From Flavobacterium sp. N3904 (lineage in GTDB: Bacteria; Bacteroidota; Bacteroidia; Flavobacteriales; Flavobacteriaceae), in the NCBI RefSeq assembly GCF_025947305.1, contig NZ_CP110009.1, positions 1,302,001 through 1,366,000 on the forward strand: 64,000 bases of DNA, written 5' to 3'. The notes under the pieces are model-generated. The model saw only the letters and a program-made list of their open reading frames with translations. It was not told where the DNA came from and made no database searches. Positions 45,139 through 53,834 of this stretch are shown here, piece after piece. How positions within the stretch are numbered: position 1 is the first letter of the stretch; each line of letters opens with the position of its first letter. Both the position numbers and the translations under genes were made by a program.

Positions 45139-46935
45139 ATGACCAACCCAACTTTAGCTCTTCAAATACAAACCCTACCCGACGGTCCTGGCGTATACCA
45201 ATATTACGACAAGGAAGGAAAGATTTTGTATGTAGGAAAAGCCAAGAATCTTAAAAAAAGAGTTTCTTCTTATTTTAATAAAATCCATGATACTGCCAAA
45301 ACCAATGTACTGGTCAAGAAAATTGTAACCATAAAACACATTGTTGTTCCCACAGAAACCGATGCACTTTTATTGGAAAACAATCTCATAAAAACACTTA
45401 TGCCGCGGTACAATGTTTTGTTGCGGGATGATAAAAGTTACCCATGGATTTGCATTAAAAAAGAACCTTTTTCACGAATATTTCCCACCCGAAGAATGGT
45501 TAAGGATGGTTCGGAATATTTTGGGCCGTACACGAGTTTTAAGACTGTGAACACTATTTTGGAATTGATAAAAGAGTTGTATCCACTGCGAACTTGTAAT
45601 TATGATTTAACTAAAAGTAACATTGATAGCGGGAAATTCAAAGTGTGTCTGGAATATCATATCGGCAATTGCAAAGGCCCTTGTGAAGGTTTGGAATCCT
45701 TAGAAAATTACCAAAAACAAGTTGATGCCATTCGGGAAATTCTAAAAGGAAATTTCAAGGAAAGCATGAAAGATTTTAAACGTCTAATGACTAGTTTGGC
45801 TCAAGACATGCATTTTGAAGAAGCTCAAAAAATAAAAGAAAAAATTGAAGTGCTGGAGAATTACCAATCGCGTTCTACGATTGTAAATCCGAAGATCACC
45901 AATATTGATGTTTTCTCTATTGTTTCGGATGAAAGTGCAGCGTTTGTCAATTTTTTGCAAATATCACACGGTTCCATCATTCGGTCGCACACCATGGAAA
46001 TCAAGAAGAAGCTCGAAGAAACCGACGAGGAATTATTGGAATTGGCTATAATAGAATTGCGGGAGCGTTTTCAGTTATTGTCTAAGGAAGTGATTGTCCC
46101 GTTTGAAGTCGATTTGGGCGAACAGATAAAAATAACGGTGCCACAACTAGGTGACAAAAAACAAATACTGGACTTATCAATTCGCAATGCTAAGTTTTAC
46201 AGAATAGAACAACTCAAACAATTGCAAATTGTAGACCCAGACCGTCACACTAATAGAATAATGGCACAAATGAAAAGCGATTTGCGTTTGCCGGTAGAGC
46301 CCAGACATATAGAATGTTTTGATAATTCTAACATTCAGGGAACCAACCCTGTTGCTGCGTGCGTTGTGTTTAAAGACGGAAAACCAAGCAAAAAAGATTA
46401 CAGGCATTTTAATATAAAAACAGTGGTTGGTCCGGACGATTTTGCCTCAATGGAAGAAATAGTCTATCGCCGTTACAAGAGATTACTGGACGAAAACGAA
46501 CCACTACCCAATTTAATTATTATTGATGGGGGTAAAGGACAATTGTCATCGGCATTAAAAAGCATTGATGCTCTAGAACTAAGAGGTAAAATAGCCATTA
46601 TTGGCATTGCCAAAAGACTGGAAGAATTGTTCTATCCTGGAGATTCTATTCCTTTATATCTTGATAAAAAATCGGAAACCTTAAAGGTCATTCAACAGTT
46701 AAGGAATGAGGCACATCGTTTTGGAATCACTTTCCACAGGGACAAAAGAAGTAAAGCAGCACTAAATTCTTCTATAGAAAGTATCCCTGGAATAGGAGAG
46801 AAAACGATGCTAACTTTAATTCAACATTTCAAAAGTGTTAAAAGATTAAAGTTGGCTACAGAAAAAGAAATTTCGGACGTTATAGGTATATCAAAAGCCA
46901 AAAAAATTACCGACTTTTACAAAACATTAGAGTAA
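45139..46935 (+). CDS. uvrC: excinuclease ABC subunit C
   Basis: A 598-aa nuclease that makes both incisions in nucleotide excision repair. Domains in order: GIY-YIG nuclease (GPGVYQYYDKEGKILYVGKA), UvrB-binding UVR motif (SLAQDMHFEEAQKIKEKIEV), RNase H-like endonuclease (IECFDNSNIQGTNPVAACVV), and C-terminal HhH pair (SIPGIGEKTMLTLIQHF; DVIGISKAKKI). Full length. Confidence 0.96.
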   Translation: MTNPTLALQIQTLPDGPGVYQYYDKEGKILYVGKAKNLKKRVSSYFNKIHDTAKTNVLVKKIVTIKHIVVPTETDALLLENNLIKTLMPRYNVLLRDDKSYPWICIKKEPFSRIFPTRRMVKDGSEYFGPYTSFKTVNTILELIKELYPLRTCNYDLTKSNIDSGKFKVCLEYHIGNCKGPCEGLESLENYQKQVDAIREILKGNFKESMKDFKRLMTSLAQDMHFEEAQKIKEKIEVLENYQSRSTIVNPKITNIDVFSIVSDESAAFVNFLQISHGSIIRSHTMEIKKKLEETDEELLELAIIELRERFQLLSKEVIVPFEVDLGEQIKITVPQLGDKKQILDLSIRNAKFYRIEQLKQLQIVDPDRHTNRIMAQMKSDLRLPVEPRHIECFDNSNIQGTNPVAACVVFKDGKPSKKDYRHFNIKTVVGPDDFASMEEIVYRRYKRLLDENEPLPNLIIIDGGKGQLSSALKSIDALELRGKIAIIGIAKRLEELFYPGDSIPLYLDKKSETLKVIQQLRNEAHRFGITFHRDKRSKAALNSSIESIPGIGEKTMLTLIQHFKSVKRLKLATEKEISDVIGISKAKKITDFYKTLE

Positions 46936-46984
46936 CTTTTTCTAAAACGATTTAGAAAATAGAAAGCAAAATAATAGGCAGTTT

Positions 46985-49177
46985 ATGTATAGAATAACAC
47001 TTTTTATGTTTTTGTTTTTTTCTTGTTTGAATGTATTTTCTCAAGAAACACCAAAAAAAGCCAAAATAGGCCTTGTGCTAAGTGGCGGAGGTGCCAAAGG
47101 GTTTGCCCATATTGGGGTTTTAAAAGTACTGGAAGAGGCTGGTATAAAGATAGATTACATAGGAGGAACAAGTATGGGTGCTGTTATTGGTGGTCTTTAC
47201 GCTATGGGATACAATGCCAAACAAATAGATTCTATTATTGGAATAACTAATTTCAGTAATGTTATTAATGATTTTATTCCCAGATCTTCCAAGAATTTTT
47301 ATGAAAAGCGAAACGATGAATTGTATGCTTTGATCCTTCCGTTCAATAAATTTAAAATTGGGACACCCGAGGCTTTGTCCAAAGGAATGTATAATTTTAA
47401 TTTATTAAGCAGGTTGACATTGCCCGTACGACATGTTCGGGATTTCAAAGAGTTGCCCATTCCTTTTTTGTGCATGGGAACCAATATTGCACTCGGCGAA
47501 CAGGTAGTTTTTGACAAAGGAATTTTGGCTCAGGCTATTGCAGGAAGTTCTTCATTGCCGTCTGTATTTTCTCCCGTAGTTATAGATGGAAACCTAATTG
47601 TAGATGGAGGAGTAGTCAATAATTATCCTATAGAAGAAGTTCGTAAATTGGGAGCTGATATTATTATAGGAGTTGATGTTCAAAATGGCTTGTTGAATAA
47701 AGATGAGTTGAGGAGTGCTTCCAGGATTTTCTTTCAGATTACCAATTTGCAGATGATTGAGAGAATGAAGGTAAATGCCAATTTAACCGAAATTTATATT
47801 AAACCAGATGTGAAAGATTATGGAGTGGTTTCTTTTGATAAAGCAACAGAAATTATAAAAAAAGGAGAAGATGCCACTTTTTCTGTCTATGAAAAAATTA
47901 ATCTGTTGGTTGATAAATCAAATCCTTACCACAAACCAAAATTAAAAGTAGAAACCGATAGTTTGACTATTGTAGATATTAAAGTCAATGAATTGAAAAA
48001 TTATTCAAGGGATTTTATTATTGGAAAATTAAATTTTAAACCAGGAACCAAAATAAGTTTTAAAGACATAGAAACGGGAATTAATAACCTGAATGCCACT
48101 CAAAATTTTAGTGCCGTAAGTTATTATTTTGATAAAAACGGCGCATATGATGATTTGGTGCTTAACTTGACGGAAAGTTCTGTGAAGACAAATCTAAAAT
48201 TCGGATTGCATTATGACGGCTTGTACAAGAGTGCTGTTTTGGTTAATTTAACCAATAAAAAAACGTTTATTAAGAATGATTTTCTATCCTTGGATTTAGC
48301 TTTAGGAGACAATGTAAGGTATAATTTTGATTATTATATTGATAATGGATTTCAGTTGAGTTATGGTTTTAGGTCGCAATTGAATCAATTCAACAAAAAT
48401 ATTCCAAAGGAAGTTTTTACTTTCAGTAGCCAAGATGTAAATTCTATAAACATTGATTATTCCGATTTGTCGAATCAAGTTTATATCCAATCGATATTTG
48501 CCCAAAAATTTCTTATCGGAGTTGGAGCAGAATTCGAATACCTAAATATTTCTTCTGAAACATTGGATTTAAATTCTACAATTACCAATAGTACTTATTC
48601 TAGCGTTTTTGGGTATATAAAATACGATTCGTACGACAATAAATATTTTCCAAAAAGCGGGTGGTTTTTTTCTGGAAATCCACAATTTTATATGTTTTCT
48701 GGAGGGACCAAAGATTTCGAACCGTTTTCTATGTTAAGTGCTGAGGTGGGTATTGCAAAAACAATTTTCAATAAAACAACCATTAAACTTCAGGCCGAAG
48801 CTGGAACTTCAATTGGGAATAAAAGCATCCCTTATTTTGATTTTGTTTTAGGCGGTTATGGTTTTTACACAACCAACAATTTCAAATATTTTTATGGCTA
48901 TAATTTTCTAAGTCTTGCGGCAAATAGTTATTTGGAATCAGGAATTACTTTAGACTACGAAATTTTCAAAAAAAACCACATCAATTTTTCGGCAAATTAT
49001 GCCAATCTAGAAGACAATCTCTATGATTCCTTAAACTGGATAGCATTGCCAAAATACTCAGGATATGCTTTTGGATACGGACTAGAAACAATAATTGGTC
49101 CAGTAGAAGTCAAATATTCCTGGTCTCCCGAAACTTCAGACTCTTACCTTTGGTTTACTATTGGTTTTTTATTCTAA
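46985..49177 (+). CDS. patatin-like phospholipase with POTRA and outer-membrane barrel
   Basis: A 730-aa exported protein. A signal peptide (ITLFMFLFFSCLNVFS) precedes a patatin domain with the oxyanion loop SGGGAKG, nucleophile motif GGTSMGAVIG and catalytic DGGVVNNYP. About residues 320-390 look like a POTRA domain (FIIGKLNFKPGTKISFKDIE). The rest is a barrel of alternating strands ending in YLWFTIGFLF. This layout resembles PlpD-type proteins, in which a lipase is joined to its own outer-membrane barrel. Lipid substrate unknown. Confidence 0.88.
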   Translation: MYRITLFMFLFFSCLNVFSQETPKKAKIGLVLSGGGAKGFAHIGVLKVLEEAGIKIDYIGGTSMGAVIGGLYAMGYNAKQIDSIIGITNFSNVINDFIPRSSKNFYEKRNDELYALILPFNKFKIGTPEALSKGMYNFNLLSRLTLPVRHVRDFKELPIPFLCMGTNIALGEQVVFDKGILAQAIAGSSSLPSVFSPVVIDGNLIVDGGVVNNYPIEEVRKLGADIIIGVDVQNGLLNKDELRSASRIFFQITNLQMIERMKVNANLTEIYIKPDVKDYGVVSFDKATEIIKKGEDATFSVYEKINLLVDKSNPYHKPKLKVETDSLTIVDIKVNELKNYSRDFIIGKLNFKPGTKISFKDIETGINNLNATQNFSAVSYYFDKNGAYDDLVLNLTESSVKTNLKFGLHYDGLYKSAVLVNLTNKKTFIKNDFLSLDLALGDNVRYNFDYYIDNGFQLSYGFRSQLNQFNKNIPKEVFTFSSQDVNSINIDYSDLSNQVYIQSIFAQKFLIGVGAEFEYLNISSETLDLNSTITNSTYSSVFGYIKYDSYDNKYFPKSGWFFSGNPQFYMFSGGTKDFEPFSMLSAEVGIAKTIFNKTTIKLQAEAGTSIGNKSIPYFDFVLGGYGFYTTNNFKYFYGYNFLSLAANSYLESGITLDYEIFKKNHINFSANYANLEDNLYDSLNWIALPKYSGYAFGYGLETIIGPVEVKYSWSPETSDSYLWFTIGFLF

Positions 49178-49216
49178 GTTGTATTTTTTTAAATAAAAAT
49201 TACGACATTTGTAATA

Positions 49217-49282
49217 ATGAAAACAAATTGGACAGGTTTATTAGAGTATCTTCAATTCTTAATCAAGAGAAATCCTGAGTGA
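49217..49282 (+). CDS. possible 21-residue peptide or gene remnant
   Basis: A short frame, MKTNWTGLLEYLQFLIKRNPE, starts just after a TTTG word and lies 84 bp upstream of the homogentisate dioxygenase start. It has ordinary amphipathic composition and a clear ATG and TGA. It could be a small protein, a leader peptide, or a remnant. Evidence is thin. Confidence 0.25.
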   Translation: MKTNWTGLLEYLQFLIKRNPE

Positions 49283-49366
49283 GTATATTTTTTTTGATTT
49301 AATTAAAAAAAGTTGCGTTTTGTAAAAAATGATGACTTTAGACTTTTAACTTTAAAACAAAAAAAC

Positions 49367-50524
49367 ATGCCAATATATCATAAACTAGGAAACATTCCTC
49401 CTAAAAGACATACCCAATTCGCAAATCCAGAAGGAGGTTTATACTACGAACAACTTTTTGGAACGGAGGGTTTTCATGGGCATTCTTCCTTGTCGTATCA
49501 CATTCACAGACCAACACAAGTCAAAGAAATACTTAAATCCTATTCTGTCGAACCCAAAATAGCGATCGGAAAAAACATAAAATCATTGTTGTTAAAAGGT
49601 TTTGAATTGAAACCTGAAGATGATTTTTTGGACAGTCGTAAAGCAATGTTGGTCAATAGAGACTGCATCATAGGGTTGGCAGCACCCAGAAAATCATTAA
49701 CCACTTATTTTTATAAAAATGCCGATGCAGATGAGATGATTTTCATTCATAAAGGCAAAGGAAAACTGCGTACCATGTTGGGGAATATCCCCTTCGAATA
49801 TGGTGATTATTTGATTATTCCACGTGGTATTATTTATCAAATCGAGTTTGAAACCGAAGAAAATCGCTTGTTTTATGTAGAGTCTTATGCTCCTTTTTAT
49901 ACTCCAAAAAGATATAAAAACGACTCAGGACAACACTTGGAACATTCACCATTTTGCGAACGTGATTTTATCCTTCCAAATGAATTGGAATCGCACGATG
50001 AAAAAGGAGATTTTGTCATCAAAATGAAAAAAGAAGGCATGATGCATGAAGTGGTTTACGCTACGCATCCTTTTGATATTGTGGGTTGGGATGGTTACAA
50101 TTTCCCGTACGGCTTCAGTATTCACAATTTTGAACCTATTACAGGTCGTGTGCATTTGCCACCGCCTATTCACCAAACCTTCGAAACCAGCACTTTTGTA
50201 GTGTGTTCTTTCGTTCCAAGATTGTACGATTACCATCCAAAAGCGATTCCGGCACCTTACAATCACAGCAATATCGACAGCGACGAAGTGCTGTATTATG
50301 TAGATGGCGATTTCATGAGTCGTAATAATATTGAGCAAGGACATATTACTTTGCACCCAAAAGGAATTCCACACGGTCCCGCCCCAGGCGCTATGGAACG
50401 CAGTATCGGACACAAAGAAACGCTGGAATTGGCTGTAATGGTCGACACCTTCCGACCGCTTATGGTAACAGAGGAAGCTATGGGAATAGATGATGGACAG
50501 TATTATAAATCTTGGGTAGACTAA
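49367..50524 (+). CDS. hmgA: homogentisate 1,2-dioxygenase
   Basis: A 385-aa cupin-fold iron enzyme that opens the homogentisate ring in tyrosine catabolism. Visible are LGNIPPKRHTQF, FIHKGKGKLRTMLG, YGDYLIIPRG, and the C-terminal HPKGIPHGPAPGAMERSIG, which fits the iron-binding region. The frame is open to a TTG at 49313, but MPIYHKLGNIPPKRH at 49367 is the usual start. It precedes hppD, which makes its substrate. Confidence 0.92.
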   Translation: MPIYHKLGNIPPKRHTQFANPEGGLYYEQLFGTEGFHGHSSLSYHIHRPTQVKEILKSYSVEPKIAIGKNIKSLLLKGFELKPEDDFLDSRKAMLVNRDCIIGLAAPRKSLTTYFYKNADADEMIFIHKGKGKLRTMLGNIPFEYGDYLIIPRGIIYQIEFETEENRLFYVESYAPFYTPKRYKNDSGQHLEHSPFCERDFILPNELESHDEKGDFVIKMKKEGMMHEVVYATHPFDIVGWDGYNFPYGFSIHNFEPITGRVHLPPPIHQTFETSTFVVCSFVPRLYDYHPKAIPAPYNHSNIDSDEVLYYVDGDFMSRNNIEQGHITLHPKGIPHGPAPGAMERSIGHKETLELAVMVDTFRPLMVTEEAMGIDDGQYYKSWVD

Positions 50525-50525
50525 T

Positions 50526-50608
50526 TAGGAGCTTTTTCCTGCTGTACACTGTATCTTTTTCTTTTTAAAGGAAAAAGAAAAAGGATGCCGTTTCCATCAG
50601 GGCTAGGG
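50526..50608 (+). repeat. dispersed 83-bp hairpin repeat, copy 1
   Basis: Begins AGGAGCTTTTTCC and ends near AGGGCTAGGGC, in the hmgA-hppD spacer. The same element lies at 61546-61628. The central stem TCTTTTT/AAAAAGA closes an AAAGG loop. The copies share their flanks and loop but differ in the stem in a paired way. Confidence 0.85.
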
Positions 50609-50672
50609 CTTTATAACAATCAACAACATTTTCGGAAATCACAAAAAATCCGGATCATAAAAAATAAACACA

Positions 50673-51833
50673 ATGGCAAAAGAAGTAAAATCAGTAGAAT
50701 ACGGATTAGAAAAAATATTCGAAGGAGCGCAAGATTTCCTTCCGCTTTTAGGAACCGATTATGTCGAATTCTACGTAGGCAACGCAAAACAATCGGCACA
50801 TTATTATAAAACCGCTTTTGGTTATCAATCATTAGCGTATGCCGGACTGGAAACTGGAGTAAAAGACAAAACGTCTTATGTGTTGAAACAAGACAAAATT
50901 CGAATCGTTTTGACTACTCCCTTAACGCAGGATTCGCCACTACATGACCATTTAAAAAAACATGGAGACGGAGTGAAAGTTGCCGCTCTTTGGGTTGAAG
51001 ATGCTAGAAGTGCTTACGAAGAAACTATGAAGCGTGGTGCCCGTTCCTTTATGGAACCAACAGTAGAACAAGATGAATTTGGAGAAGTAGTTCGTTCTGG
51101 AATCTATACGTATGGAGAAACTGTTCACATTTTTGTGGAACGAAAAAATTACAACGGTGTTTTCTTGCCAGGCTACAAGGAATGGAAATCGGATTACAAT
51201 CCGGAGCCAACTGGCCTAAAATACATCGACCACATGGTAGGAAATGTGGGTTGGAACGAAATGAATACTTGGGTAAAATTCTATGAAGATGTTATGGGGT
51301 TTGTCAATTTCCTTTCTTTTGATGACAAACAGATTAACACCGAATATTCGGCTTTGATGAGTAAAGTGATGTCAAACGGAAACGGAAGAATCAAATTTCC
51401 TATCAACGAACCCGCCGAAGGAAAGAAAAAATCTCAGATCGAAGAGTACTTGGATTTTTATGGAGGGCCAGGAATTCAGCACATTGCCATCGCTACCGAC
51501 GATATTATAAAAACAGTTTCACAATTAAAAGCAAGAGGAGTTGAGTTTTTATCAGCCCCACCCCATACTTACTATCAGGCTATTCCAGAACGATTGGGAG
51601 TGCACATGGAAATGATGAAAGAGGATTTGGCCGAAATCGAAAAACTGGCCATTATGGTTGATGCCGACGAAGATGGTTATTTATTGCAAATTTTCACCAA
51701 ACCTGTTCAAGATCGTCCTACTTTATTTTTTGAAATTATTCAAAGAATGGGGGCAAAAGGATTTGGTGCAGGGAACTTTAAGGCGCTTTTTGAATCAATA
51801 GAACGCGAACAGCAATTACGAGGAACGCTGTAA
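50673..51833 (+). CDS. hppD: 4-hydroxyphenylpyruvate dioxygenase
   Basis: A 386-aa non-heme iron enzyme that makes homogentisate from 4-hydroxyphenylpyruvate. Two VOC (glyoxalase-like) halves are visible. Iron ligands fit YIDHMVGNV (His), GIQHIAIAT (His) and FFEIIQRMG (Glu); QIFTKPVQDRPT is also typical. Full length. It follows hmgA by 148 bp. Confidence 0.95.
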   Translation: MAKEVKSVEYGLEKIFEGAQDFLPLLGTDYVEFYVGNAKQSAHYYKTAFGYQSLAYAGLETGVKDKTSYVLKQDKIRIVLTTPLTQDSPLHDHLKKHGDGVKVAALWVEDARSAYEETMKRGARSFMEPTVEQDEFGEVVRSGIYTYGETVHIFVERKNYNGVFLPGYKEWKSDYNPEPTGLKYIDHMVGNVGWNEMNTWVKFYEDVMGFVNFLSFDDKQINTEYSALMSKVMSNGNGRIKFPINEPAEGKKKSQIEEYLDFYGGPGIQHIAIATDDIIKTVSQLKARGVEFLSAPPHTYYQAIPERLGVHMEMMKEDLAEIEKLAIMVDADEDGYLLQIFTKPVQDRPTLFFEIIQRMGAKGFGAGNFKALFESIEREQQLRGTL

Positions 51834-51942
51834 AATTTTATTTTTATTGCATTATCAAAAAAAATAATAGTTAATTAACCCTTAAAATTGCAAATGTTGT
51901 GTTAAACTCGACTTTTCGCTAAGAAAACCTTGATTTATACAA

Positions 51943-52069
51943 TACCTTTGCACTCGCAAATCAGGAAGGGGTGGTTTCCTTCTTAGTTTCATATAAATTT
52001 TCATAATTTATAGTTTTTTGGTTAGTTAATAGCATAAAAACTCAGTCATTAGTTTGACTGAGTTTTTTT
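51943..52069 (+). ncRNA. candidate small RNA with own promoter and terminator
   Basis: TACCTTTG (51943-51950) is a -7-like element. A hairpin (AGGAAGG-loop-CCTTCTT) begins 24 bp later, and a strong terminator ends at 52069. The ~115-nt transcript has no coding frame of note. No clear -33 TTG is seen, and I could not match it to a named RNA family. Confidence 0.35.
52036..52069 (+). terminator. strong hairpin terminator
   Basis: AAAAACTCAGTCA and TGACTGAGTTTTT form a long perfect stem with T-tract. It lies 46 bp before the DUF3108 gene and ends whatever is transcribed from upstream. Confidence 0.92.
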
Positions 52070-52114
52070 GTTTTATACATTTGAGGTCATTTTAAATTTA
52101 ATGTATCGAATCCA

Positions 52115-52888
52115 ATGAAAAAAATCCCGATATTACTGTTATTGGTTCTGATTATGGGTTTCGAAACACAAAAAGAAGAAGCATACTCTGTTGGTGAATT
52201 CCTGAAATTTAGAGTGCATTATGGAATTTTAAACGCAGGTTATGCCACCATTGAAGTAAAAGAGGCAACTCTTAACAATCAATCTGTTTACCATGTAATA
52301 GGTAAAGGTTTTTCTACAGGTATGACCAAATTCTTTTTTAAAGTTGAAGACGTTTACGAAAGTTATATTGATAAGGATACACGAAATCCGTATAAATTTG
52401 TTCGAAAAATTGATGAAGGGGGTTATACCAAAAATCAGGAAGGGTTCTTTAACCAAACCACAAATAAAATAACGGTAAAAGATTATAAGCATAAAACCGA
52501 AAAATCATTTGATTTCCCAAAAAACACGCAGGATATTTTATCTTCTTTTTATTATTTAAGAAATTATCCCAATATCAATAAAATCAAACCCGGTGAATCG
52601 GTCGTTATAGATATGTTTTTTGACAATGAAACTACAAAATTTAAGTTAAAATTCATAGGGAGAGAAGATATTACAACTAAATTTGGCGTTGTTTCTGCCA
52701 TGATTTTTAGGCCATTGGTGCAATCTGGACGAATTTTCAAAGAAGAAGAAAGTTTAACGTTATGGATTTCAGATGACTATAATAAAATACCAATTCGTAT
52801 AAAAGCGAACCTTTTGGTAGGATCTATAAAGGCTGATCTAGAAGAGTATAGGGGATTAAACAATCCGTTTAAAATTAAATCAAAATGA
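52115..52888 (+). CDS. DUF3108-domain exported protein
   Basis: A 257-aa protein with a probable short signal peptide (MKKIPILLLLVLIMGF). It shows the DUF3108 pattern YSVGEFLKFRVHYGILNAGY followed by GKGFSTGMTKFFFKVEDVYE. It is beta-rich and probably periplasmic. Function is not established. Its stop overlaps the start of the tryptophan dioxygenase gene (ATGA). Confidence 0.82.
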   Translation: MKKIPILLLLVLIMGFETQKEEAYSVGEFLKFRVHYGILNAGYATIEVKEATLNNQSVYHVIGKGFSTGMTKFFFKVEDVYESYIDKDTRNPYKFVRKIDEGGYTKNQEGFFNQTTNKITVKDYKHKTEKSFDFPKNTQDILSSFYYLRNYPNINKIKPGESVVIDMFFDNETTKFKLKFIGREDITTKFGVVSAMIFRPLVQSGRIFKEEESLTLWISDDYNKIPIRIKANLLVGSIKADLEEYRGLNNPFKIKSK

Positions 52889-53817
52889 CAATAAATGATA
52901 CTACTGCATCAATTTTGGATGAAATTGATCAAAAATTCCAACAAATTAATCAAAAAACGGACACACACCTTGAAGGATTGCTTTGGTCAAAACCAATAAC
53001 GTATTGGGATTATATACAAACTGATGCATTATTAAATCTGCAAATCCAAAGAACAACATTGCCTGATGAAATGGTTTTTATCATGTATCATCAAGTCAAT
53101 GAATTACTTTTCAAAATGATACTTTGGGAAATGCACCAAATCTCTTATGCAGAAAAATTAACAACTGGTTTTTTTACCGAAAGGTTAATGCGAATAAGCC
53201 GTTATTTTGATATGCTTACGACATCTTTTGATATTATGGGAGATGGTATGGAAGTGGAGCAGTACATGAAATTTAGAAACACACTAACTCCTGCCAGTGG
53301 TTTTCAAAGTGCACAATACAGAATGATAGAAATCGCCTCAACCGATTTAATCAATCTTATCGATTACCGTTTTCGCACGACTATTGACAGAAATACACCT
53401 TATGAGCATGCTTTGGATCACATGTATTGGCAGGCAGCTGGAAAAGATCATCAAACTGGAGAGAAGTCTTATTTGTTATTGGAGTTTGAACGCAAATACA
53501 AAGCGGCTTTTATCACTCAGATGAAGGAATATAATACCATAAACCTTTGGCAAAAATTCAAACAATTGCCAGATTCAGATAGAGAAAACCCAGAATTGGT
53601 AAAAGCCATGCGTCATTACGATCATACCGTAAACGTTACTTGGGTAATGGGACATCTCAATGCTGCTAGAAAATATATTGATAATGGTAAAGGCGACGGT
53701 GAAGCTACTGGTGGAAGTGACTGGAAAAAATACATGCATCCAAGATACCAAAGAAGGATTTTCTTTCCGGAATTGTGGAGTGAAGAAGAATTGGCCAATT
53801 GGGGAATAGAAAAATAA
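52885..53817 (+). CDS. tryptophan 2,3-dioxygenase family protein
   Basis: A 310-aa heme enzyme that opens the indole ring to give N-formylkynurenine. Family patterns: ITYWDYIQTDALLNLQ, YHQVNELLFKMILWEMHQ, RISRYFDMLTTSFDIMGD, LTPASGFQSAQYRMIE. Coupled to the DUF3108 gene upstream. With hppD and hmgA nearby, it adds to a local set for aromatic amino acid breakdown. Confidence 0.9.
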   Translation: MTINDTTASILDEIDQKFQQINQKTDTHLEGLLWSKPITYWDYIQTDALLNLQIQRTTLPDEMVFIMYHQVNELLFKMILWEMHQISYAEKLTTGFFTERLMRISRYFDMLTTSFDIMGDGMEVEQYMKFRNTLTPASGFQSAQYRMIEIASTDLINLIDYRFRTTIDRNTPYEHALDHMYWQAAGKDHQTGEKSYLLLEFERKYKAAFITQMKEYNTINLWQKFKQLPDSDRENPELVKAMRHYDHTVNVTWVMGHLNAARKYIDNGKGDGEATGGSDWKKYMHPRYQRRIFFPELWSEEELANWGIEK

Positions 53818-53834
53818 AGATAAAAGATCGAAGC

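Noticed and set aside
51957..52035. Signal recognition particle RNA
   Set aside because: CAGGAAGGGGTGG looked similar at first, but the conserved SRP Alu/helix 8 sequence GGAAGNAGCAGC is absent.
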